A DNA stretch of 64,000 bases from Acanthosepion esculentum (GCA_964036315.1 OZ038485.1:75691460-75755459); one strand, 5' to 3'. Counted from the first letter of the stretch, positions 43,038 to 56,258 are shown. The notes: generated from the letters alone by a model not told the origin. Numbers and translations: made by a program.

Positions 43038-44034
43038 TACACAATAAAATCACAAATTACCTCGTCTGGGGAATAGGCTTATTTCAACTGACAAGATTGT
43101 CAGTCTTATTCAACCCCAGTATAGACTGAGTTTGTGTTGGAATTAGAAATTTAACTGTGACAGCTACAAAAAAAAACTGTCAAAAATCTAATACAGAATT
43201 TATCCATTTCAATGTTTCAATCAGATGAAAGTCATGAGACAGTAGTTAGGGGAGGGTGGAAAGTATTAGTCTTAAAGGAAAATGCTTAATAAAATTGAAC
43301 CCAGATATTAACTTTATGACATTAAATTGGGGTTATATGAAGAATGAAATGTTAATTTGAAACTAAGAGAGGAATAAAAAAGTTTTTTATTTTTAAACTT
43401 AAATTATATAGATGAATTTATATTTAAAAATACAAAATCACACCTAAAAGTACTCTTCCAAAGACAAGTTATATTTAAAAATAAGATATATTTAAATAAA
43501 TTAAAAATAAGTCATATTTAGATAATTTATATTAAAATTCAGTAAAATTATATTTAAAAAGTTTATATCTAATATAAAATCAATAGGTTATATTAAAGAA
43601 TAAAAAATATTTAGAAATAAAAATATAAGATAAAATAAATTATGCATTTAGAAATAAAAATGAAATAAATAAATTAAAAATATTAACTTCATAGATAAGT
43701 TAAATCAAAAACAAGTTATATTTAAAAATATAAATTCATACTTAAAAATACAAAGTTATATTTAATAACAACCGTAAAATATATAGATAAAGAGGTGTAA
43801 GTGATAAAATAAAGAGAGTTCTTACACAAGATATGGTGTAAAAATGCAAATATAGGAATTAGAATTAGTTATACATTCAAAATTTGAAGAGTTAGAGAAA
43901 TATAGTAGCTAATAAAGTAAAATCAATATTATGGAAATTTGAATTTGTTTTTATGTCGACATTTTAATACTAATTCATTCCTTTGATTCAACAGTTCACA
44001 TTTATTTTATCTTCTTCTAAACATAAGTTACATC
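43032..44034. other. AT-rich DNA with degenerate TTATATTTAAAAATA words
   Basis: Between about 43400 and 43770 the word TTATATTTAAAAATA(A/C)A recurs at irregular spacing, a decayed low-complexity array. Nothing else recognised. Confidence 0.55.
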
Positions 44035-44420
44035 TACACTATTTTCATTGTTCGGACTATCATCCCCATCTTTGTTGACATATTTAAACTCAAGGACACA
44101 TGACACAGTGGATAAAGGTGTTAGTTAGATCCAGTGACAGGACCCAAAGAGTGTGAGTTCAATACCTGATTAAGGCAGTGGAGAACTTGGAGAGGGGAAT
44201 CAACAGGAGATAACTGATAACTGACATTCATTAGACATAGCACGTGGAACTAGAACAGTCTACCCCAGCGGGCGAAATAAAGGGTTCAGTTCGACATTCC
44301 AACCACCTGAAGAAGGCTAGAGTGTACAACGGCTGAAACGTTGTGATACATATGGCAACAAAGATGAGGACGATAGTCCAAACAATGTAAATAGTGTACA
44401 TAAAACCTCATCTCAGAAAT
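44035..44420 (+). mobile_element. SINE, subtype alpha, with a short inverted 3' piece in front
   Basis: 44090-44420 is a well-preserved plus copy: head GGACACATGACACAGTGG with B-box-like GAGTTCAATACC, body, shared 3' domain (CACCTGAAGAAGGCTAGAG, CGGCTGAAACGTTGTGATAC, CAACAAAGATGAGGACGATAG) and the CCTCATCTCAGAAATATAGACAG tail. 44035-44085 is a minus 3' piece (CATTGTTCGGACTATC, CATCTTTGTTG). It keeps CpGs (AACGTTG, GACGA) and is probably the youngest SINE here. Confidence 0.87.
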
Positions 44421-44449
44421 ATAGACAGATACATAAGTTACACCTATCT

Positions 44450-45225
44450 CTAAGACTATTATGAGTCTATACAGAACCAATCTATCTGTGGATTCAAACC
44501 TTTCTCCTTCAATTCCCAAAATTTCATTGAAAGAGCAGTCTGGTGTTGTAATTTAGGGTTGGTAAAAGAGCACCTATGGGTATAAAATCTCTGTTTCCAT
44601 TTCACTGCAGAAATTCCAATATAAACATTATAATTTTTCATATTTTCTTTAGGGGAAATGGTTGCTTGATATATAACCCTAGTAGATCTGCATTTGCCCT
44701 CTACAATTTTCTTTATATTTAATTTACAGGAGGGTTCAGTACCAGGTTTGTTGTTTATTCCATCGAAATTCTTAAAATATAGTCATTATGTGAATTGATA
44801 ATGTTATTGGTACAGGAATAGCTAATTTTATTTATTTTCCTATTGAAGAAATTACTTAGAGGGTTGTTTTTATGAAAACATCTATTTATTAACTTTAGAA
44901 AATACTATCCGATATTAATATTTGAGAGTTTGCAAAAGGAAGTGGGGGGGGGTGAACCATATACTTTTTCTTTTTCTATTTCTGTCTACATTTCACTTTA
45001 GATATTTCAGTGTTAATTATGGAGGTTAGATAAGATAATTTATTTTTAAAATCACTTTTATGGAGAGCATTTTCATACAATTCTTTATTTTTATTAAAGA
45101 TGTTTATGTTGGACAATAATCGACTAATTCTAGTGCCAGCAGTGGTGGGTATCTGTCTCACAATGGCATTGGGGTGGTTAGAGTTAACATTAATATATTT
45201 GCTTTGTAATAATAAATACATTGAG
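44450..45225 (-). pseudogene. Penelope-like element fragment: end of RT and GIY-YIG endonuclease
   Basis: On the minus strand: SNHPNAIVRQIPTTAGTRISRLLSNINIF and a KNKELYENALHKSDF block (45221-44976), typical of the region between RT and endonuclease in Penelope-like elements. After a gap comes GTEPSCKLNIKKIVEGKCRS followed by VIYQATIS and NVYIGISAVKWKQRFYTHRCSF with FWELKEKGLNP. This is the CxxC-like pair plus GIY-YIG core (Y ... YIG ... R in KQRFYTH). Several stops and frame changes separate the parts. It ends beside the SINE at 44.4 kb. It is a different, better preserved lineage than the 12.3-kb fragment. Confidence 0.8.
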
Positions 45226-45304
45226 CTCTTTTTGTGGATCAGTTTTAATATTTTATGTTACTAGGATCCACTTGGATTACATACCAATGGAGTTATTACC
45301 TTTA

Positions 45305-46479
<1,175 letters not shown>

Positions 46480-46770
46480 CTTCAGTTATCTGATGTACTT
46501 AGAAAACTTCTCAGAATTTTCAACAAAATCCTTTATTCAATTCATAAGGCTAGTTGTTCTTATTTTGCTTTCTATGCTTAGGGGAGATAACTCATATCAG
46601 TTTATACTTATCAGTTTTATTTACTTTTATTTATTTCTTCCACTGAATCAGAGTTATAACTTTTTCACACTACCCAACTCAGGGATAGAATTCACAATTC
46701 CCATGATACCAGATATGTTTGATCAATGTTTTAATTCACTATGTCATGACTCTTGGACAGTGTAGTGGAG
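46480..46770 (-). mobile_element. SINE, subtype beta, minus orientation, decayed
   Basis: Plus-strand words TCAGAATTTTCAACAAAATCC, TTCCACTGAATCAGAG and ACTACCCAACTCAGGGATAG follow the order of the minus SINE at 10958-11278, from body to head. The 3' domain is missing. Confidence 0.65.
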
Positions 46771-47924
46771 TAATTTTGGAGATTTACACTTAAAACTCAA
46801 TTAGTGGAATTTTTCATCATCCATTCTTTAGTCACATGTCCCCAAATAGTGTTCATCTCTTCATCTGAAGATGTTGTTTAGACCTGGCATGTGTACTGAT
46901 TCTTTCATTTATCTTATCCTCTAAGATAAGAGGTCTCTGTCTTCTTTTCACAGGGGTTGATAACCTTATATCTACTCCTACCCAGACTACAGACAACTGC
47001 ATAAGATGGAATACACAGTTCTTGATCATAATCTCTTCCAACTAGGGAACTGGGTTCAGGAGAGATATCTCCAAAAGGTTGAACTTCTGCTGAATACCCC
47101 ATTCCGATGTTGTATGGACCAGTGATATGCTGAATCTTTTCAGATGTTCCCCTTATGTATGCTTAACAAAATGTAGTAGATTTGGAGCTCTTGACACTTT
47201 TGTTTTCTATTTTCAGAATCTGATATGATACTTGCATGGTAGTTGTTGACTTGAAGGGTGTTCCTTGTTTAATAACCCTTGATTCAGACTGACAAGGGTT
47301 CTCAAGGCATGTGGTAGTTTCTGCCTCAAGAAATGAGCACAGTTTATATGAAGCTGAAAGGTTGAGCCCAATAAGAACTGTGCTAGCAAGAACCTACCAA
47401 GTTACGAGGGGAGAACTTAATCTAACAGCAATAGAACAATAACAGATATAACATTCCTAAGTAACGTTAAAAGTTTTCTTTTATAATTTTACTGTGTGCA
47501 ACATAAAACTACGGAATTTTTCAAATTAAGAAAAGAGTAAAAGAATATCAGTGAAATTATTTGATTTTACTATATGTTAAAACAAGTACCTCAGAAGTTC
47601 AAAGGGGGCATAAAGGAGAAAGCATTGCTGAGAACAAAAAAGCAGGAAGTTGTGGAGAACCATGATTGCCCCCATCCTGAAGAGAGAGAGAGAGAAAGTA
47701 GGTTTTCATGAAGTAATTATATTCAAAGTATTGCAAAATTTCTTCTTTCTGGCTTAAGAACAAAATGTAATATATGATCCTTTAAATTTAATATAGTAAA
47801 AAGAAAAGACCTGATTTCACATCTTCAAGTGTAAAACCAGAAAAAATGTGCCAGCCTGGTATAATATAAAATCTTTATTACAGTTTACCAAATATTGTAT
47901 TCACTTAATTATTTCACTCCAATC
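46771..47924. other. Intergenic DNA, nothing recognised
   Basis: More balanced composition at 46850-47400 with two overlapping 62-codon minus frames, but no family is recognisable. A (GA)n patch lies at 47680-47695. Confidence 0.45.
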
Positions 47925-48330
47925 AAGGCAACAAAGCTACTAAGATGCAGGGAGTGGAGTTACTGAGTGTGACAGACTATAAATAAAAGAAAAACATTAT
48001 AGAATATAAAAGAAGAGAAATTAAGAAGACTGAAAATAATGATTGACATCGCATTTAAATTTTTGAAGATCAAATTTGACTGAAAAGCAAGAAGCTGGAA
48101 GAGAGTTCCACAAGCGAGAAGTGTGAGAAAAGTGAAACTGTTAGTAACAGATTTATAATTAGTTTATATATAAGAGAAAAGCTTAGCTTCAAACCTGAAC
48201 AATAATAACCATTAGTTGCAAACAATGGTTCACTACATTCAATACATGAAGCTCACAAGATTCTGGATAAAGTTCTTTCAGTGTCAATACTTTTATTACA
48301 ATAATATATTTATTTCAGTGAGAAATGAGT
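47925..48330 (-). pseudogene. LINE 3' fragment, minus strand
   Basis: Minus reading gives FTFLTLLACGTLFQLLAFQSNLIF and FKCDVNHYFQSS-like end-of-ORF sequence (48160-48040) and the terminus GCCTTGATTGGAGTGAAATAATT (about 47940-47918). 5'-truncated. Confidence 0.8.
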
Positions 48331-49137
48331 TCTTACTGTAATTGTTTTGTTTTTTTTCTATGGTTTACAGTTTAAGAAAACAGTTTTATTACAATATTGT
48401 TGTGTCTTAATTGAATGAAAATAAGGAATATTGCTGGTAGGATACTGTAATAATGATACTAAAATGCATATTTTTTTTTTGTTTCATCATGTCATGTATG
48501 GAATTCTGTAGAGGACACAGTTTATAATTCAGGAAGGTCAATATTCATATGCTTCCCATAGACATGAGCAGCTGCCTCATCTCCAGTCAATGAAATTGCT
48601 TTGCTTCATGCTCTGAAATTCATCCAATATATCATGGTGTTCAATATCAGATTTTCCATTCATAAAAAACAAAAATAAATTTTAAAGATTAATTAAAAAT
48701 TATTCAGTCATTCAAAATAGTTTTTATCTGCATCTGTAGAGTTATTCCATCTTAGCAACAAACTAGTGATTTCATTCCTAAAGAATTCTTCATTCAAAAA
48801 ATTGATAAATTTACTGAAGGAATCAAAGTCTCCAAGCATAGAATCTTCAACTTTGGCCTTCTTGACTTCATTATCAAGTAACTGTCAAAAGTAGTATGAC
48901 TCATATGTGGAATTAGTAATACTAAATACTTATAGTAATCAGGTAAAAATTCCAAATTTTCCTTTTCTTTAACCAATGGATTAGCTTTTAATTTTGATTT
49001 ATTTTGAATATGTATTTGGTTAATATTATTTTTCATAAATATCAATATATTTAAAATAATTTAGACTATACAGAGCAAAAGCTCCAAGTATTTTCAATAT
49101 TTACACAATATCATTAATGACAATACAAATACAAGTT

Positions 49138-49171
<34 letters not shown>

Positions 49172-50210
49172 TCATACTTATAGTATTATGTATACATGTT
49201 TATATTCTGTGAGTTAAGATTCGCAGATGAAAGGCCAGCAAGGAAATGGGAAAATGCTAGAGGGAAATAAGATTGAAAACTCTACTTTGACGAAAGTGAT
49301 TTTATCAGTTTCATTTTGCTATCCGACGTTAAAAAGAAAGAAATTGATGAAAACTGTTTGGTTTAAGAACCATACTGATAGGGATAAAATTGAAACAAAT
49401 ATTTTCACTTTAAAATGCAAGTGCCAAGATTCCACTATGTCAACTAAAATACATGTGTTTTTAGCCAACTATTTGATTCACTGTAAGACCACAAGAAGAG
49501 AAAGTATTTTTAAAGGATCAGTGATTTTCTAGAAAGTCATAGAAACCTGAGTGAAGGCCCAATAACAGTGGTTTACTATCAAAGTACTTACTAAACAGAA
49601 ACTATAATTAATATTTGATATTTATATCTGATGAGTATTGTAGATGTTATTTATATTTTTTACAAAATTCTATTCACCCTAGTATGAAATCAATGTTTTC
49701 CTTGTTTTGGAACTTTTGATAACAGATGTCACTCACAAGGTGAAATAGTAATAATGCCTGTCTTAGTATGAACTCCATAGCAACTGCAGTATCAATACAA
49801 AATAGGCAGGTATAATAGTTATGCACTTTGAAAATAATGAATATGACGATGCTACCAGATAAAAATATCTCTCTTGAGGAATCAGATATATTCAACAAGT
49901 ATAAAGAATTGCAAGCAGAAATAAGAAGTTGCAGCAGCAAACTTTTATTCTAAATGTGGCTGTTTCTGCTACTCTTGCAGAGATAAAGAATGGATATTTG
50001 AAGAATATGAGTGAATTGTCAGATGACTCATTGTAGAAATCACATGAATTGTATTAATGAGCATCACCTGCATTCTGTGTAAAGATCTAATGGTTTCAAA
50101 GGGCAAAAATTATCACATATTATTTCATACAAAAAAAACAAAAAAAGTTTCAGGCATCATTAGTTGATATTAAAAGTTTGTATTAATATGTCAGATTATT
50201 CATTTAGGAG

Positions 50211-50213
<3 letters not shown>
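48331..50213. other. AT-rich intergenic DNA with a (TAA)n microsatellite
   Basis: (AAT)n at about 49142-49168. A 101-codon plus frame at 49227-49532 has no recognisable domain. Nothing else supported. Confidence 0.45.
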
Positions 50214-50258
<45 letters not shown>

Positions 50259-50276
50259 ACATATATATATATATGT

Positions 50277-50310
<34 letters not shown>
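50214..50310. repeat. (AT)n microsatellite with TGTAAC interruptions
   Basis: About 97 bp of AT with two ATGTAACAT interruptions (near 50255 and 50275). The same ATGTAACATATATA string reappears at about 50843, on the far side of the MITE. Confidence 0.93.
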
Positions 50311-50313
<3 letters not shown>

Positions 50314-50743
50314 TTTAAAAATCAGCAGATGAGTTGAATTCGCTACCTTGGTTTACAGTATCCTCAGGCAATTTTTATCAATTGCCCTCCCAATGCTTTA
50401 TTTTTTTAAAAAACTAATGAACACCATATTATTTTTTATAAAAAAATAAATAAATAAACACACAATGTTGGGTGTAACAGAAAGGGGGGAGTAGGATGTA
50501 AAGAAAAGAAGAAGAAGAAGAAAAAAAAAGTAAGGCTATTATAAAAGTATCAGTGGGGAGTTAATTGAAATGTACATTTTTTTATCCAGCCTCATATGTG
50601 CTTAAGAGGTATTTATTTCTTAATAAGTTTGCAAGGACTCAAGAAAGCGTTGAGAAGTCAATTGATTAAAATCACCTGAGGATACTGTAAGGTTGAAACC
50701 AAGGTAGCGGATTCAACTGATCTCCTGATTTTTAAAGTTAAAA
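50311..50743. mobile_element. Foldback MITE (non-autonomous DNA transposon candidate)
   Basis: About 430 bp with long terminal inverted repeats. Left terminus 50311-50402 begins CTTTAAAAATCAGCAGATGA and includes CGCTACCTTGGTTT, ACAGTATCCTCAGG and CAATGCTTT. Right terminus 50644-50743 carries the complementary words (AAAGCGTTGAGAAG, CCTGAGGATACTGT, AAACCAAGGTAGCGG, TGATTTTTAAAG). Arms match over roughly 90-100 bp with several substitutions and a 6-7-bp gap. The central ~240 bp is low-complexity A-rich with no frame. It sits between AT microsatellites, so TA duplication cannot be told apart from the repeat. Confidence 0.82.
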
Positions 50744-50844
50744 GCACTACATTATTTATACTTTTATTTTATTTTTTTCAAATGTGCACTTTTTAATACT
50801 GCTGTTTCCTGGTCTGATTGAACTGTGACCGTTAACTTTTATGT

Positions 50845-50845
<1 letters not shown>

Positions 50846-50899
<54 letters not shown>
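50846..50899. repeat. (AT)n microsatellite
   Basis: About 54 bp of AT following ATGTAAC. Confidence 0.95.
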
Positions 50900-50901
<2 letters not shown>

Positions 50902-52439
50902 TCTCACTCAAACAATCAGAAACTGCTTTACAGTCATCTTGAAGCTATTTTGACAAAACTAAATATTTGAAAATTGTCCGCAAATGAACTCTGGGCTATG
51001 GATACTATTTTAATAAACAAAATATTGGTCATTTTTCTTGCATAAATGACTATACTAGTTAAAAGAAATTGCCTACATGTGTCTTAATCAAGACATTTAA
51101 ATTTCTTACTATATACAGTTTGTTTTTTTTTCAATAATTAAAAGATTGTGATGAATATGTTTTTATAATAATCCATTTATCATAGATCCTCTTTTAAGGA
51201 AATACTTGCAATTTAATTTTGATAAAAAACACATGAAACACCAGAGAGCATATTAATTCAAAAACTTTCTTGACATCCTAAAAGGTTCTAGAGATGTGGT
51301 AAGAGAATCATAAGAAGGTTAAGAATATTCACATTGCAGCAATTTTGGGATTAGCATAATTTAGAAGGTGCTGGAGATTTGAGGAAACATGCTGTCATTT
51401 GATCCTTATTGAAAACTGCCAAGCACCACGTGTGAACATATCCATCATCATCCTTATCATCTTTAATAACAAATAATAATAAGAATTATACTGATAATAA
51501 TGACATTCATCCGGTTCAAGCAAAAATGGCAACCATTTGTAATTGATAAAGGAAGAATATACAATCAACAATAAATAATAATTTAACTCTAGCTGACCAC
51601 AATGAATCCAAGAGACAGTAAAACAGAGAAAAAGCATTTTCATCTATCCTAAGCAACTATTCAACAGTACTGGAACAAATAAATTTTCAAAAACCAGGAT
51701 TTCAAATTCTATTTCAAGAAAGGAAAAATTTTTTTACTTGAAAGATTGGTGCAACACAATCTTCCTATTTCTGTTTCTCTCATTAGGCCCTGTGACATAC
51801 AAAGCAAAACTTAGTAATATCAATAAAACTAAAATAGAAAGAAATAACAAAAAAGCAAGAATGTTAAGAAAGCTGCTAAGTATTGAGAAGACTTGATATA
51901 TTTTGACTTACTGCAGAATCTAACACAAATAAAAGATAAAAATTAACACAACTACAGCTACTGTTAATACATCTGTGACTAGCAATAATAATAAAAATTA
52001 AAAACTACACACAGAAACAATGCCTTCTCATGCATAAGGCATTGTCATCAGTAAAAATATTTGTTAAAGAATATGACTAAATAAATATAAAATCTTGAAA
52101 GGAAATTTAAAAAAATGTGGTGGCTTCAGACTACTGTCATTCCTATAATTTAAGCCCTGGGTACAATCAAAAATGTACAGATAGAAGCATTAACAAGATT
52201 CCTAGTAGCCACTGTTTTCAAGAATTTTTTAAAAATTGCACAAGTGGAACTACTCATCTATTTAGGAGAGTGTTATCAATGTAAAGGATCTATAAACACT
52301 GTACATGTTAAGTATCACTTAACATCAGAATTTTTGCAAACAGAATGCATATATCTACTACCTTGCCTTACCCCATGTCTTAGGCAGTGATCTGGTAAGG
52401 GGTTATACTTGATAGAAAGCAAAAGACATTGATGATGAT
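50900..52439. other. AT-rich intergenic DNA
   Basis: Short AATAAT-rich patches (51460-51510, 51985-52000). No gene or element recognised. Confidence 0.5.
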
Positions 52440-52613
52440 GATGATAATAATAATAATAATGTGCCATGCTCCAAAAATGTAAGAAATGGTAAATATTGTA
52501 CCATTTTTTTCAACTATACTTTTCCTGTACTTCTTCTGTACTATGATTCTAAATCCCTTTGACTTAATTTAACTTTAATTGTTTCATTTGGATTTTCTGT
52601 CTCTATCACTATA

Positions 52614-52617
<4 letters not shown>
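52440..52617 (+). mobile_element. 5' module of the R4/Dong-like LINE, first copy
   Basis: A (GAT)n(AAT)n stretch (52434-52460) is followed by TGTGCCATGCTCCAAAAATG and about 150 bp that match 56635-56780 nearly base for base (GTAAGAAATGGTAAATATTG, CTATGATTCTAAATCCC, CATTTGGATT). The module therefore begins right after a TAA-type repeat, as expected for an element targeting (TAA)n. Confidence 0.8.

Positions 52618-52622
<5 letters not shown>

Positions 52623-52664
<42 letters not shown>
52623..52664. repeat. (TA)n microsatellite, left of the LINE insertion
   Basis: About 42 bp of TA. A second TA block (56259-56306) flanks the other side of the minus-strand LINE, so the LINE probably split one TA tract. 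Confidence 0.93.
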
Positions 52665-52672
<8 letters not shown>

Positions 52673-52900
52673 TTTTTTTAATTTTTTTTTTAAGCGTATC
52701 ACCCCAAGCAAGGCTGGAGGCCACTATCACGCAAGGGGTTATAGAAGGGTTGGAGGAAGAGCAGATAGGAGTGGTAAAGGAGAGGATGTGGAGAAAGAGA
52801 AAGACAGTGGGTCGATCAAGGCAAGGGGGTTACAGAAGATTTGGAGCGAGAGCAGATAGGAATGAAAGATGAAAGGATGTGGAGAAGGGAAGTGGATAGA

Positions 52901-53872
52901 TCAAGGCAACTGGAGATGTCGATTGACGCTACACTTAAACCGTTGGAGATTGTATTTGTCAGGGAAACAGTAATAGGGAAGGGAGTTCCATAGGCGAGAT
53001 GTGCGAGACATGAAGCTATTGGAGTAGAAGAGATGTCTACATCTAACAGTTTCAATGGTGTAGGAGTGGGAATGGGATGCCAGCCTCGTAGGACGTTTAA
53101 ATTCACAAGGCCTAGGGACAAGTGAAAGCAGCTCCTCGGAGCAATTACCATGAAAGTACTTGTAAAAAAGGCAGAGCGAGGCAACATCGCATCTGTGAGA
53201 GAGCGACTGCAGACGAGATGACAGATCAGGGCCAATCACATTGCATATCCGTCTCTGGATCTTATCAAGAACCCTGAGGCAAACAGCAGGGGCCCCAGAC
53301 CATATATGGCAGCAATACTCCATGCAAGGGCGAATGGTCGATTTATAGACTTGGAGGATCGATTCCGGGGAGAAAAATTTCCTGGCTCGGCACAGGGAAC
53401 CAACTTTCCTTGCGGTGGATGATGCAACTGACTCGATGTATTTGTTCCATCTCAGATCAGCGGACAGCGTGAGACCGAGCAGCCGCAGAGAGGAGCTCTC
53501 GAGAAGTTGGTCTTCAGACATTCTAATGGGATGCAGGGATGGATCCGTGTGGTGGTTCAGCCAATTTCATATATAATTTTATTTCATTGTCTAAAATGAT
53601 CGAAACAATCTGCCTAGTGCCACGAGGTACATAAGGCGAGGTTTCTGTAATTAAATTACCCGTCAGGTTAACTTTGTCAGCATCACTAGATTTGTGTTTG
53701 AGGCAGGAGTAAATTGTGGTGTCGTCAGCGTAGATGCTGATTGGGAGTCTATGGTGTCAGGAAGGTCATTTATAAATACGAGGAACAGAGTAGGGCCTAG
53801 GATGGAGTCTTGAGAAACATCTGCGTTAGTGGGATAGGAGCTGGAGATGAATCCACTAAGAACGACCTTCAA
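52901..53872 (-). pseudogene. LINE RT second half and C-terminal region
   Basis: 53872-53663: MKVVLSGF, VSQDSILGPTLFLVFINDLPD (VPQG reads VSQD), then a 1-nt shift at about 53745. The YADDTTIYSC active site is present in the shifted frame. Sequence between about 53640 and 53525 does not match the siblings well and may be a small replacement. The last open frame (53521-52901, 206 codons) is intact: LLGLTLSADLRWNKYIES, KVGSLCRARKFFSPESILQVYKSTIRPCMEYCCHIWSGAP, then LDKIQRRICNVIGPDL and a C-terminal RTSRLWNSLPYYCFP block characteristic of this LINE group. Confidence 0.88.
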
Positions 53873-53875
53873 TTC

Positions 53876-55785
53876 CCGGTTTGACAGGAATTATTGTATT
53901 AGGTCAAACAATCGACCTGTGATACCATAACCCTGGAGCTTGCGAAGAAGGCCGGCATGCCAAACTCTATCAAATGCTTTGGAGATGTTAAGGGCCATGG
54001 CACGAGCTTCACCTTTATTATGGATAGCTTGGTAGACAAATTCAGTGATGGCCGTAAGCACATCGGCAGTAGATCGGGCAAAGTGGAAACCATACTGCTT
54101 GTCTGAGAGCAGATCATGGGATATCAGATGATTAATCACTTCGGTGTTGATAATGGCCTCGAAGTCTTTGCCGAAGAGGGGTAGGAGACTGATAGGACGG
54201 TAATTGGAAGGGTAGGAGGGGTCACCAGAGTTCTTAAAGACAGGAACAATGGTTGAGGGCTTCCAGCAGTCAGGAAAACAGGACTCCTTGAGGCAGCGGT
54301 TGTATAATTTAGAGAGGGCAGGCGCCAGTTCAGGTGCGCATTTCTTCAGGACAATGGCTGGTATCCCGTTATCAACAGTAGCCTTGTGGTGATCTAAGTT
54401 AGAAATAATGCCCAATACCGACGACGGGGTTATGTGCAATTCATCCAAGAGGGCCTCAGTTCTGGGAGGGAAATCAGGCAAGAGTCTAGCGTAGAATTGG
54501 AAGAAAACTTCCGAGCAAAGCATTCGGCCTTGTCGGCAGAGGTGGTCAGGACCTCAAACTGATTGAACAGGGGAGGAATGGAGGGTTTGTTATTGTTCAG
54601 AACGCTCTTGCAGAGGTGCCAATAATCTTTGGAGCCAAATTTGCAGGATGCAATATGTTCCTTCATCCGAGCAGCAAATAGTGACTTGGCATCGTCGAGG
54701 ATACACTTACACTCGTTACGGGCAGAGGTAAATAGACGTCTATTGGAGTCAGACATATCACTAGGAAAACGGTGGAAGAAGTGGTTCCTATGGGCAATGG
54801 CGGCTGAGCAAGCAGCTGTGAACCAGGGGGAGGAGCGAGGTTTGACCTTGAATTTCCTGGAGGGGATGAAAGCTTCGATACCGGCTTTAATCCAGGAGGA
54901 GAACTCTGAAGCACAATCTTGAATGGGGAGCTTAAATACAGCATCCCAGGGGACATCGCGGAGGAAGTCACGAAACGAGTCCCAGTCAGCCCGTTGGTAG
55001 CAGAATGTGGTTCTGGTGGTAGGAGGCTCCTTGCAGGGGGTGGGGCTGAAGGAGATGCTAACAGACACTACAGCATGATCGGAGTTACCGATAGGACAGA
55101 GCTGCGTGGCACTACAAGATTCAGGGATGGAGGTAAAACACAGGTCGAGGAGTGAGGCCTTACAGTCACAGTTGTAAGCAAAACGCGTGGGGAAATCGAT
55201 TATCTGAGTGAGGGATTGAGAGACTGAAAAGTTGAGAGTATGAATGTCTGCGAGTTCGGTAGTAGCGTTCTTAAGCCATTGGTTGTGATGGGCGTTAAAA
55301 TCGCCAAACACAAATATGTGAGCGTACGGATGGACAGAGAGGGCCCTATCTATGCTGTCAGAAATGACATCGAGTATCCTACAGTCCTGAGAGGATGGAG
55401 AGCAGTAGTGGAAGAAAAGATAGCTTTCAGCATTGAGAAGAGATAGCCGGAGATACAAGTACGAATGATCCGGCGATTCGAGAGAGCACTCTCTAGCCAG
55501 AAGGAGATGGTCCTTGACGTAGACACCCAGGCCATGCATGTGGGTTAGAGAGTCTTTTCTAAGGAGAGGAAGGTATCCAGGGATCGAGAGATCAGAGGAA
55601 GGGATAGAGGAGTCAAGATTGGTCTCACACAGGGCCAGTATATCTGGGCACTTAGCAATGAGGAAAGACTCAATGCTGCAGAAGTTGGTTCTAATGCCAC
55701 GGATGTTGGAGAAGGAGATATTTAAAGGTTTGGGTGATTTTTGGAAGGTTGGTTTAGGTTTATATTTCTGGTTTTTGTAATTCAT
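53876..55785 (-). pseudogene. LINE endonuclease and first half of RT
   Basis: Frame from 55785: EEP/APE-type endonuclease with NISFSNIRGIRTNF, ILALCETNLDSS (catalytic E), FVFGDFNAHHNQWL (D and N) and SDHAVVSVS (D and H); all key residues are visible, so the nicking domain looks intact. A linker of about 190 residues follows. The frame breaks near 54470, where it overlaps the next one (54523-53891) with HHKATVDNGIPAIVLKK, FKNSGDPSYPSNYRPISLLPLFGK, QYGFHFARSTADVLTAITE and motif A MALNISKAFDRVWHAGLL, where the first catalytic aspartate reads Asn (LNIS versus LDIS in siblings). EN nicks the target and RT copies element RNA from the nick. Confidence 0.88.
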
Positions 55786-56148
55786 GTGGGTAATTGGTGT
55801 TGGAAAAAGAGAAGGCCTGAGTTAAAGGAAGCCGACGGTTATCACCCATGACGCTGGCAGAGAGGGGGTTTGACACAGCCTGAATCAAAATGTGGCCTCA
55901 GGGTTGCCCACCGGAGATGACTGCAGGGACACCTATCCATGCGCGACATGGCACTACAGACACCCCGATATTATGCAACTGTTGATCAGAGCAGCCGCTC
56001 AAGACGCTACGTTCAAGAGTTAGGGCTCCTAACTACCAGTCGGAAACAGCAACCAGGGAACTGTCAACCGTGTACCCTCAGAATGAACAGGCAATGCCAC
56101 AGACTGCACGCATCACAGGCGAAACACAGCAGCACTAGTACAGAGGCC

Positions 56149-56173
56149 AGAGAGAGAGAGAGAGAGAGAGAGA
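56149..56173. repeat. (GA)n microsatellite in the LINE 5' region
   Basis: About 12 AG units near the 5' end of the minus-strand LINE. Confidence 0.9.
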
Positions 56174-56254
56174 TCCGGGAACCCCTTCCTAAACACATTC
56201 GTGTCCAATAGAGGGGAGAGGAGTAGTGTAGACCGGGCAGTAGGAAAGCCTACC

Positions 56255-56258
<4 letters not shown>

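Larger units (their letters stand above)
52680..56250 (-). mobile_element. Endonuclease-type LINE (CR1/Jockey-like), best-preserved copy, 3.6 kb
   Basis: A minus-strand element with a GC-rich ~460-bp 5' region (56250-55786), an apurinic-like endonuclease, RT and a C-terminal region, ending CCTTGCTTGGGGTGATACGCTT at about 52694 and then an A-rich tail. It is richer in G+C and CpG than all other copies in the window, consistent with a later insertion. It has a few frame breaks only. Clade is judged from the EN-RT architecture and overall motif pattern. L2, CR1 and Jockey cannot be separated by eye. Confidence 0.88.

Noticed and set aside
42852..43076. Frame with a repeated Ile-Tyr run
   Set aside because: It is the (AT)n microsatellite. 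The same applies to frames at 45221-45533, 52579-52872 and 56113-56448.
49227..49532. 101-codon plus frame
   Set aside because: No recognisable domain, no splice or element context, and AT-rich flanks; probably chance.
54629..55780. Plus-strand frames opposite the LINE endonuclease
   Set aside because: Antisense shadows of the minus-strand LINE coding region, with no independent motif.
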